From Marinobacter nauticus (GTDB taxonomy: Bacteria; Pseudomonadota; Gammaproteobacteria; Enterobacterales; Shewanellaceae), in assembly GCF_019801015.1 (NCBI RefSeq), contig NZ_JAHVJZ010000004.1:310001-374000 (forward strand): DNA of 64,000 nucleotides, written 5' to 3'. Below, one piece after another: positions 57,712 to 64,000 of this stretch (the stretch's first letter is position 1; each line of letters opens with the position of its first letter). The notes beneath the pieces are model-generated. The model saw only the letters and a list, made by a program, of their open reading frames with translations. It ran no database searches and was not told the origin of the DNA. A program made the position numbers and the translations under genes.

Positions 57712-58830
57712 TCAGGCGGACGCTTTCAATTGCAGACAGGCGCCACCCTGGTTGTCGTCCTGCAACCCGGTAAAGCGCTCTGCCATGGCCGATTCGCGAG
57801 CAATGGTGGCGCCTTCAAGCAACAACAGAGCCTGTCCCGACGCCAGGTCCCGATAATGACAATTGGGCTGGCTCCAGCTGCTCTGACCCACCGGAGGACT
57901 CTCCGGTAACGCCAGCGGAGAGAGCATCTCACCGGAGCGCAAATACAGTTTAATCTGGCCACCCGCCCGCCCAATGGCAACCCGGCCGCTGACCCGATCC
58001 AGCACCAGATAGGCGATGTCCAGCGTGCAGCCCAGCCCGGACTTAACCAACTGTTCGTTCAAGTAACTGAGCATGGCGTAGGGGTCCAGGATCGCTTCAC
58101 TGCCGCCCTGACGGTAACGTTTCAGTTTCTGGTTGAAAAAGCTGCGGATGATGACGCTGACAAAGGCGCTCAGATTGCCACCGGGCTCCAGTTTCGCCAG
58201 ATAGGCGCAGTAGTAACGCTCGCCACACTCAAAGCCGTCACACAGACGGTCACTCACCGGTGTGCTTCGGAACAGGTTATAGCCGAACTCATAGCCCTGA
58301 CGGCGCTGACTGGATTCTGGAAAGAGCTGCGCCTGAATCAGTGCAGCGGTCTGTGTGTCGTGCTTGATGGCGTCAAAATTGTCCGCCATTTCGATGGACT
58401 GGCCCGGATCTTCCCAGCCGGGAATCGCTGGCTCTTCCGGCTCCACCACATCACCGGTTTCCCGGAGGCAATCCACCATGGCCTGTTTCAGCACCGCCAA
58501 ATCCGTTAACGGCTTCATCAGGTAATCCCAGGCGCCGAGCCGGAGGGCCTCAACCACATCCGACATCGCCTTGTTACCCGTAATCACAATGCTGGGGATC
58601 CCCGGAGCAATGCGGGAGATCACCTGAAGTAACTCCAGCCCCCCCATCCGCGGCATGCACAGATCCACCAGAACCAGATCAGGCTCAACGTCATGAAAGC
58701 GCTCCAGCGCTTCCTGGCCATCTTCCGCTCCACTTACGACCAGCCCTAACTGCGTACAGTAGTCACTGACCAATTGACGGAACACGGGGTCGTCCTCGAC
58801 CACCAGTACTTTAATCCCTTCCAACTGCAT
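57712..58830 (-). CDS. rssB: Response regulator RssB (RpoS adaptor type)
   Basis: 372 residues from the ATG at 58830. The receiver domain has the acidic pair VVEDD, the phospho-acceptor Asp near residue 56 in LVLVDLCMPRMGG, ITGNKAM and LMKPL with the conserved Lys. A linker and a C-terminal PP2C/SpoIIE-like phosphatase domain follow (AYLAKLEPGGNLSAFVSVII, LDIAYLVLDRVSG, LLLLEGA), which in RssB is catalytically inactive. It would deliver RpoS to ClpXP. The central CDGFECGERYYC cysteine-rich stretch is unusual. Confidence 0.88.
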   Translation of the reverse strand: MQLEGIKVLVVEDDPVFRQLVSDYCTQLGLVVSGAEDGQEALERFHDVEPDLVLVDLCMPRMGGLELLQVISRIAPGIPSIVITGNKAMSDVVEALRLGAWDYLMKPLTDLAVLKQAMVDCLRETGDVVEPEEPAIPGWEDPGQSIEMADNFDAIKHDTQTAALIQAQLFPESSQRRQGYEFGYNLFRSTPVSDRLCDGFECGERYYCAYLAKLEPGGNLSAFVSVIIRSFFNQKLKRYRQGGSEAILDPYAMLSYLNEQLVKSGLGCTLDIAYLVLDRVSGRVAIGRAGGQIKLYLRSGEMLSPLALPESPPVGQSSWSQPNCHYRDLASGQALLLLEGATIARESAMAERFTGLQDDNQGGACLQLKASA

Positions 58831-58870
58831 CACGTCGCCGCCTCAAATCACGTCATTATCGTTATGATTG

Positions 58871-59629
58871 TCAGTCGATCTCGTCGAGATACTCCTCCAG
58901 CAAATCGTCTTCTTCCTCTTGCTCGGGAAGGTTGCCGTCATACAGCTGGTACTCGATGTACTGGAAATACGCTTCCTTAGTAAACACGTAAGGATCCAAC
59001 GCGTTATCCAGCAGTGCTTCCTGATCGATCAGTTTGCTGCGGACTGAGAGGCCATCCAACGCCCAGACACCAGCCCGCTGCCAGAAATTGAACAAACTGT
59101 GGGGGAAGTATAGTTTATCGACGAAATCCCCCACTTCATCGCGCACCGACGTCGGGCCAAGAACCGGCAACATCAGGTACGGTCCATTAGGCACGCCCCA
59201 ATAGCCCAGTACTTCGCCAAACTCATCCTGCTTGCGCGGCAGGCCCATATGGTTGGCCACATCAAAGATCCCCACCACCCCAAACGTGCTGTTGATCAGA
59301 AACCGGGCCGTGGCATTGGCTGCCCAGTCAGGCTTGGCCTGCAACAGGTTGTTGACGGCACTGAAGGGTTCGTCGAGATTGCGCACCACGTTTTCCACGC
59401 CGTCCCGGGCCGGTGCCGGAACATAATCAGCGTAAACGTGCACTACCGGCCGGAACAGGTAGCGATCCAGAAACAGGTAGTTGAAGTCCCACATCAGCCG
59501 GTTAAACGGCTCGATGGGATCACGGGGGTCCTTGTAATGAACCTCCATATCCAGTTCTTCCGCGGATAACGGCCATGCCGCCAGCAGCATGGCGGCCAGA
59601 ACGCCCACTGGGAAAATCCTTCTTTTCAC
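58871..59629 (-). CDS. mlaA: MlaA/VacJ-family outer-membrane lipid asymmetry protein
   Basis: 252 residues. Family motifs: DPIEPFNRLMWDFNYLFLDRY, PVVHVYADYVP, NLDEPFSAVNNLLQ, FLINSTFGVVGIFDVANHMGL, DEFGEVLGYWGVPNGPYLMLP and GPTSVRDEVG. MlaA removes misplaced phospholipids from the outer leaflet. The signal peptide MKRRIFPVGVLAAMLLAAWPLSAEEL has no Cys, so this copy is not a typical lipoprotein. The acidic C-terminal tail (EQEEEDDLLEEYLDEID) is long. Confidence 0.92.
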   Translation of the reverse strand: MKRRIFPVGVLAAMLLAAWPLSAEELDMEVHYKDPRDPIEPFNRLMWDFNYLFLDRYLFRPVVHVYADYVPAPARDGVENVVRNLDEPFSAVNNLLQAKPDWAANATARFLINSTFGVVGIFDVANHMGLPRKQDEFGEVLGYWGVPNGPYLMLPVLGPTSVRDEVGDFVDKLYFPHSLFNFWQRAGVWALDGLSVRSKLIDQEALLDNALDPYVFTKEAYFQYIEYQLYDGNLPEQEEEDDLLEEYLDEID

Positions 59630-59775
59630 CCAAGCTCCCTCAAGAAATCACTGCTCTTCGCCGATATCCTCTGTATGCACAACGGCATAAACGGTTTACT
59701 TGGCGAAGATCCATAAGCTTATCATTTGGATGACGCGAAAAAAGCATTGTCGCAACACAGTGTAGACGGAACATC

Positions 59776-61029
59776 ATGATCCCGATCTCCGGTTCAGCTT
59801 CGGTTCATCTATCCGGCTCCCTCATACCGCCTCAACTCGCCTTAATCCCGGCTCAGGCGCGTACCGTCGGAACGCAGCTTTTGATACAGACCGCCCAGCG
59901 CGAGCTGCAATTTCAGCTGCCCGGGCAACCGGTTCAGAGCCCGGTGGCGTTGCAGCAACAAGGCAACCAGTGGCTGCTTCGGCCCCTGCTGACACACGCT
60001 CCTCCTCAGCCCGCCACCCAGCTCCCCACTGCCGTTCAGCAGGCGGCAACACCCGGACAAACCGTTCTGCTGCCTCTGCGCCTGGTGGCCGGACAAGCAT
60101 CCGTTACGCTTCCCGGCGGTACCGTTGCTCTGCCCTTCCCACTGCCCCCTGGCGGTGACTGGTGGTTGCGGATCAGTGACACTCGCCAGTGGCAGCTGGT
60201 GCGGCCCGGACAAGCACAGCCACTGACCCCCGCGACTCAACAAGGGCCAGCGCCCACCACTCCGGTTTCAGCGCCCCAGACACAGGCCCGGCCCTTTGAA
60301 GGCAGTGGTGACCCAAGCTGGCAGCAGCTCACACGCCTGCTCGGTCAACAGTTTGGCCAAAGCCAGCTCAGCCAGTTGCCGCTGCCCTCGCTGGCACAGC
60401 TGGCCCATCCGGCTCTGCTGGCCTCTCTGATGAGTCAGGTAGGCCAGTTTCCGTTAAGCACCCGGCTGGCGCCGCCTCTTGGGCCACTGGCGACACTCTG
60501 GCAGCGCCTGGCGGGTTATCGGGGCCGAGGCGAGCGCAGCGAGCTGGGACGCGCCGTGGACGCCCTCAGTGACGCGGAGCGCCAGCACGCGCTGAGCCGG
60601 ATTACGCCGCTTATCGATGACCTGACCCAATTTCAGCAACAGAGCCAGTCCGATCCGGACCATCCCCTGCTTTACCTGATGCTGCCCTATGGCCAGGAAA
60701 GGGAGCAGCGACAGCTTCAGCTGGCACTGCAGCATTACCAGGAGAGTGAGCAGGACAAAGAGGGCAGTTGGCTGCTCAGCCTGAAGTTTGAGTTGAGTAA
60801 CGGGGAGCTACTGCTGAAAGCCCGCTATCGCGCAGAACACCTTGGCATCGAAGCCATCGCCAGCACCAGCGCCCTCAGTGAGGCGGTTAGCCGCGAATTT
60901 GATGCCCTGCGCCAACGTTTTACCGAAGCCGGCCTGCAAATCGGCATGATGCAATGCCGTCAGGGAGAGGTCCCCAAGCGCCTCGGCACGGCCAATTCCA
61001 CGCTGACCTATGGTGCCACCTATGGCTGA
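59776..61029 (+). CDS. FliK-like flagellar hook-length control protein
   Basis: 417 residues, Gln/Pro/Leu-rich and low in charge through the first 300. A C-terminal domain of about 100 residues (LKFELSNGELLLKARYRAEH, SREFDALRQRFTEAGLQIG) resembles the FliK/Flg_hook C-terminal fold. The next gene overlaps by eight bases and encodes a FlhB-like C-terminal domain, the natural partner of FliK in substrate switching. Function in flagellar export or another use of the fold cannot be decided. Confidence 0.75.
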   Translation: MIPISGSASVHLSGSLIPPQLALIPAQARTVGTQLLIQTAQRELQFQLPGQPVQSPVALQQQGNQWLLRPLLTHAPPQPATQLPTAVQQAATPGQTVLLPLRLVAGQASVTLPGGTVALPFPLPPGGDWWLRISDTRQWQLVRPGQAQPLTPATQQGPAPTTPVSAPQTQARPFEGSGDPSWQQLTRLLGQQFGQSQLSQLPLPSLAQLAHPALLASLMSQVGQFPLSTRLAPPLGPLATLWQRLAGYRGRGERSELGRAVDALSDAERQHALSRITPLIDDLTQFQQQSQSDPDHPLLYLMLPYGQEREQRQLQLALQHYQESEQDKEGSWLLSLKFELSNGELLLKARYRAEHLGIEAIASTSALSEAVSREFDALRQRFTEAGLQIGMMQCRQGEVPKRLGTANSTLTYGATYG

Positions 61030-61318
61030 CGATAAAGCGGTCGCGCTGAAATACGATGGCAAAGCGGCGCCGGAGGTGGTGGCCAGCGGCGAGGGTGAAC
61101 TGGCCCGCCAGATAAGAGCGGCTGCGGAGGAAGCTGGCGTGCTGGTGCATCAGGATGCCCAGCTGGCGCATCTGCTGAGCCAGCTGGAACTGGGGGAGCG
61201 GATCCCGCCGGCGCTGTACGTGGTGATTGCCGAGCTGATCGCTTATGCCTACCTGGTTGAGGGCCGTTTTCCGGAGCAATGGAACAACATCCACCAGCGC
61301 ATCGACAGCAAGGCTTAG
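61022..61318 (+). CDS. FlhB C-terminal-domain-like protein (FhlB/YlqH type)
   Basis: 98 residues from the ATG at 61022, overlapping the FliK-like gene. The protein is a stand-alone version of the cytoplasmic FlhB switch domain: AVALKYDGKAAPEVVASGEG, then VLVHQDAQLAHLLSQLELGE and IPPALYVVIAELIAYAY. The autocleavage NPTH motif is absent, as is usual in this small family. Role not established. It is closed by the hairpin at 61339. Confidence 0.88.
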   Translation: MADDKAVALKYDGKAAPEVVASGEGELARQIRAAAEEAGVLVHQDAQLAHLLSQLELGERIPPALYVVIAELIAYAYLVEGRFPEQWNNIHQRIDSKA

Positions 61319-61338
61319 CGGCCTGAGCCAGAGACAAA

Positions 61339-61363
61339 AACGCCCCGGACAGGCCGGGGCGTT
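61339..61363 (-). terminator. Rho-independent terminator, end of the chemotaxis operon
   Basis: AACGCCCCGG / CCGGGGCGTT arms; on the minus strand TTTTTG follows. It may also stop the short plus-strand FliK/FlhB-like transcript. Confidence 0.85.
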
Positions 61364-61380
61364 ACGGGTTGTGCGATGGC

Positions 61381-61794
61381 TTACTCGCCACGCTGGTGCA
61401 GAGTCACCAGCAGCTGGGCTTCGGCGCGGGGCAGCTCACACTCACGCATGATCTCCTCCACATCGGCACCCAACTCCACCATCTTCATCGCCCGGCTGTA
61501 GAGCCGCGCTTCGGGGTCCTGCTGAACCACTTCATCCTGACGAGCCTGCAGCAGCGCAATGGTCTGCTCCTGCTCCTTAACGCGCTTGCCGACTCCCAGA
61601 GCACCCGCCCGGACTTCAGCCAGCTCACGCTTGAGGGCGTCATTCTGTTTCTGCAGCGCTTTATGCAGGGTTTTCAGGGCGTCGTTTTTGCGGTCGAACT
61701 CAGCGACCCGGTTCCGTACCCAGTTGAACAGGGCCAGATTGCCCAGCACCAGCCCGACCAACCCAATGAGCCAAGCCCAGTCTAATCCACTCAC
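61381..61794 (-). CDS. DUF2802 protein of the chemotaxis operon
   Basis: 137 residues from the GTG at 61794, whose GTGA overlaps the cheW stop. One N-terminal membrane helix (WAWLIGLVGLVLGNLALFNW) is followed by a coiled coil (about 35-95) and a C-terminal helix-turn-helix-like DUF2802 part (VELGADVEEIMRECELPRAE). The family is consistently encoded after cheW in polar-flagellate gammaproteobacteria; its function is unknown, perhaps anchoring the polar array. Confidence 0.88.
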   Translation of the reverse strand: MSGLDWAWLIGLVGLVLGNLALFNWVRNRVAEFDRKNDALKTLHKALQKQNDALKRELAEVRAGALGVGKRVKEQEQTIALLQARQDEVVQQDPEARLYSRAMKMVELGADVEEIMRECELPRAEAQLLVTLHQRGE

Positions 61795-62282
61795 AGTGTG
61801 GCTAACTCCTGCCACTCCTGATCGCTCAGCAGTTTTTCCAGATCGACCAGAATCAGCAGCTTGTCATCCCGGTGGCACACCCCCTGGATAAACTTGGCGC
61901 TCTCCTCATTGCCCACATTCGGGGCGGAATCCACCTCGGAGCTGTTGAGATAAACCACCTCAGCCACGCTGTCGACCAGAATACCCACCACCTGATCTTC
62001 CGCTTCAATGATCACGATGCGGGTATTATCGGTAATGGGCGCTTCCGGAAGACCAAAACGCGCACGGGTGTCGATGACCGTCACCACGTTGCCACGCAGG
62101 TTGATGATGCCCAGGACATAGCTCGGCGCACCCGGAACCGGCGCGATGGCAGAGTAACGCAGCACTTCCCGCACCTGCATTACGTTGATGCCGTAGGTTT
62201 CCTGCTCAAGATGGAAGGTCACCCACTGCAGTACCTCGTCACTGCGCTCCGCTGTGTCTGCTGTGTTTTGTTGCATGTTCAT
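61791..62282 (-). CDS. cheW: Chemotaxis coupling protein CheW
   Basis: 163 residues, one CheW domain: QWVTFHLEQETYGINVMQVREVL, YVLGIINLRGNVVTVIDTR and VVGILVDSVAEVVYL, the usual sequence. It links chemoreceptors to the kinase CheA. It follows a second CheW-domain gene by three bases and runs into the DUF2802 gene. Confidence 0.95.
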   Translation of the reverse strand: MNMQQNTADTAERSDEVLQWVTFHLEQETYGINVMQVREVLRYSAIAPVPGAPSYVLGIINLRGNVVTVIDTRARFGLPEAPITDNTRIVIIEAEDQVVGILVDSVAEVVYLNSSEVDSAPNVGNEESAKFIQGVCHRDDKLLILVDLEKLLSDQEWQELATL

Positions 62283-62285
62283 CCC

Positions 62286-63008
62286 TCAGGACTCCTTTAC
62301 GCTGATATCCTTGCCCGCTTCCAGCAGGGAAATGGTTGCCGGCACATCCAGTACGACGCACATCCTCTCCCGCACAATTCCCGCGAGGTAGGTCTGTTTG
62401 TCGACGCCTGGCTGACGCCACTGTACTTGCTCTTTGTTGAGCGGTTCTGCGTTGACCAGAGTGTCACAGGCCAGGGCCCAGGCACTGCTGCCCAACTGAA
62501 CCAAATATCGGTACTGCTCTGCTGGCTTTGCCTTGTCCGGCATCAGCCAACGGCCGCTGTCCACCACCTGAAGGCTGCGTCCGCCTTCCGTCTGCACCCC
62601 CATCAACCAGGGCGCGGAACCGGGAAGCTGGCTCAACTGGCCAACCCGCTTAATGCCACCGAGCAACTGCAGCGGCACCGCAACCGTTAAGCCGCCCACC
62701 TTGAAATACAGGCACTGAAAGCGGGGCTCCAGTTGTTCGCGCCAGTCCGGTGTGGCCACCGTGACCGGCGCCTCCGGCTCAGGCTGCGGCATCGGCGCGG
62801 CTTTACGGCTCACGATGGGCGCCACCGCTTCAGGTTGGCTCTCCGGCTCCGGCAGAGCCGGGGCCTGCTGTTCGGCCTGAGGTGGCTCCTGAGAACGGGC
62901 CAGCAGCGCATCCAGTCCGGCCTTTTGAACCGGGTCCAACGCCGGTTCAGGCTCGCTCAGGAGCACATCAAAGTAGTCACTGACCGCCTGCTGCGCAACG
63001 CGCGACAT
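62286..63008 (-). CDS. CheW-domain protein with proline/glutamate-rich linker (ParP-like)
   Basis: 240 residues. The N-terminal helix (SRVAQQAVSDYFDVLLSEPE) and a Pro/Glu/Ala-rich linker (about 35-90) precede a CheW-like domain (QCLYFKVGGLTVAVPLQLLGGI, WLMGVQTEGGRSLQVVD). This matches the ParP-type partner of ParC-like ATPases in polar chemotaxis arrays of Vibrio and relatives. It overlaps the ParA-like gene by 32 bases. Confidence 0.87.
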   Translation of the reverse strand: MSRVAQQAVSDYFDVLLSEPEPALDPVQKAGLDALLARSQEPPQAEQQAPALPEPESQPEAVAPIVSRKAAPMPQPEPEAPVTVATPDWREQLEPRFQCLYFKVGGLTVAVPLQLLGGIKRVGQLSQLPGSAPWLMGVQTEGGRSLQVVDSGRWLMPDKAKPAEQYRYLVQLGSSAWALACDTLVNAEPLNKEQVQWRQPGVDKQTYLAGIVRERMCVVLDVPATISLLEAGKDISVKES

Positions 63009-63783
63009 GCTCCCCTCCCCGGCTCAGCAATTCATCCAGTAAGTCATTGTATGCCTTCACGCCACGGCAATCACCCGCGTATTGGGGCGCAGGCAAGTGG
63101 GCGAGACTGGCATCACGAAAACGGGTGTCCACCGGTATCACCGAGTGCCAGAGGTGGTTCGGATGCGTCCGCACCAGCTCCGATAACGCCAGCAACGACG
63201 CCCGGGTGCGACGATCAAACATCGTCGGCACAATGACGTGTGGCGGCACTTTACGTCCACCCTGACCCAAGCGCTGAAGGGTCTGAATCATCCGGTCCAG
63301 CCCCTTCAGAGCGAGAAACTCGGTTTGCACCGGCACCACGATCTGCTCGCAGGCCGCCAGCGCGTTCACCATCAGCACCCCCAGTACCGGCGGGCAGTCG
63401 ATCAACACCGCATCGTAGCGGTGGCTCAATCGGGTCAGGATCGACTTCAGAATCAACCCCATGCCTGCCTGGCTGCCCAGGCTGCGATCCAGCGTCGCCA
63501 ACGCCGTTGCCGCCGGCAGCAACTCCAGCCCCTCCACATTGGTGGGGACAATCACCGACTCGATCTGAGCCTGCGTCAGGGACTGGTGATGATAAAACAG
63601 GTCAAACAGCGAGCCGGGCATCTCTTCCGGGTCCAGGCCCAGGTAGTAACCCAGCGAGGCATGAGGGTCGGTATCCACCATCAGCACTCGCTGCCCCCGC
63701 TGTACCAGCAGTCCGGCCAACGACACCACCGTGGTGGTTTTGCCGACGCCGCCCTTCTGGTTAACGATGGTCCAGATCCGCAC
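62977..63783 (-). CDS. ParA/ParC-like ATPase of the chemotaxis cluster
   Basis: 268 residues from a GTG. Deviant Walker A NQKGGVGKTTTVVSLAG, then LMVDTDPHASLGYYLG, Walker B AVLIDCPPVLGVLMVNAL and VPVQTEFLALKGLDRM. The position in the che operon identifies it as the ParC/Soj-like ATPase that places chemotaxis arrays at the cell pole, rather than a plasmid or chromosome partition protein. No parB follows. Confidence 0.92.
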   Translation of the reverse strand: MRIWTIVNQKGGVGKTTTVVSLAGLLVQRGQRVLMVDTDPHASLGYYLGLDPEEMPGSLFDLFYHHQSLTQAQIESVIVPTNVEGLELLPAATALATLDRSLGSQAGMGLILKSILTRLSHRYDAVLIDCPPVLGVLMVNALAACEQIVVPVQTEFLALKGLDRMIQTLQRLGQGGRKVPPHVIVPTMFDRRTRASLLALSELVRTHPNHLWHSVIPVDTRFRDASLAHLPAPQYAGDCRGVKAYNDLLDELLSRGGEHVARCAAGGQ

Positions 63784-63791
63784 CGCGCCCC

Positions 63792-64000
63792 CTATTGACC
63801 GGTGTAACGCACCCCACCATGGGGTTCCTGCATTACTCGGACGCCGTTGGCCTGCACTTCCACCAACTGCGGCTGGCCGGTTTCAGCGGCGGTAGCGCGC
63901 AACGCCTCGCGGCGTTGATATTCGGCCAGGCGGCTGTTCAGCTCGCGGTTCTGGGCCATCAGTTGCGCCATCTTCTGGTGTTCCTGAGTGGCCTGAACAT
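63792..64000 (-). CDS. C-terminal end of a protein upstream of the ParA-like gene
   Basis: The last 68-69 residues of a gene running off the right edge. They include a coiled-coil-like stretch (QNRELNSRLAEYQRREAL) and end GGVRYTGQ. In the same place Pseudomonas and relatives have motD or cheB; a MotD-type OmpA-family stator protein tail is possible but not shown by this fragment. Eight bases separate it from the ParA-like start. Confidence 0.6.
   Translation of the reverse strand, partial: VQATQEHQKMAQLMAQNRELNSRLAEYQRREALRATAAETGQPQLVEVQANGVRVMQEPHGGVRYTGQ

Overview
This is a Gram-negative gammaproteobacterial chromosome segment. The chemotaxis tail (ParA-like, two CheW-type genes, DUF2802), RssB, MlaA, RfaH, a TonB-dependent sugar receptor with a tryptophan-halogenase-like partner, and the codon usage fit the Alteromonadales. 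A marine Ferrimonas- or Shewanella-like organism is my best guess; it is inferred from gene content, not proven.

Layout. (1) 1-2300: the start of an MFS sugar transporter reading off the left edge, then two predicted outer-membrane barrel genes. (2) 2380-15409, minus strand: a Wzx/Wzy-type polysaccharide locus (wzy, two sulfotransferases, acyltransferase, glycosyltransferases, wzx, wcaJ-like transferase, a zinc-ribbon membrane protein, wza, wzb, wzc). Its middle, about 8.3-15.5 kb, is visibly AT-rich. (3) 15410-16769: gene-poor DNA with a broken IS3-type orfA. (4) 16770-27812: a maltodextrin locus, with TonB receptor, halogenase-like flavoprotein, GH13 and GH31 enzymes on the minus strand and a divergent GH13 alpha-glucosidase. 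The MFS transporter at the left edge shares its operator and promoter pattern with this locus. (5) 27967-30404: an Omp85-like barrel protein and an exported protein with a RelA/SpoT-like fold. (6) 30778-55720, minus strand: a second polysaccharide block. It holds rfaH, a WecA-type initiating transferase, kpsD/M/T/E-like ABC export genes, a third sulfotransferase-like gene, glycosyltransferases, glf, sulfate activation (cysD, cysN, SLC13 permease, cysC), a DHH phosphoesterase, galU, galE, wzi, a barrel protein and ugd. (7) 56140-64000: a POT peptide transporter, rssB, mlaA, a FliK-like/FlhB-like pair and the end of a chemotaxis operon.

How it fits together. The two polysaccharide blocks carry two different export routes (Wzx/Wzy-Wza-Wzc and ABC-KpsD/E). 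Precursor genes point to UDP-glucose, UDP-galactose, UDP-glucuronate and UDP-galactofuranose. CysDN and CysC make PAPS, three sulfotransferase-family proteins could use it, and the DHH phosphoesterase may clear the by-product pAp. The simplest reading is a cell that makes one or two sulfated, acidic surface polysaccharides. The maltodextrin genes are a separate catabolic module, apparently under one LacI-type regulator not encoded in the window.
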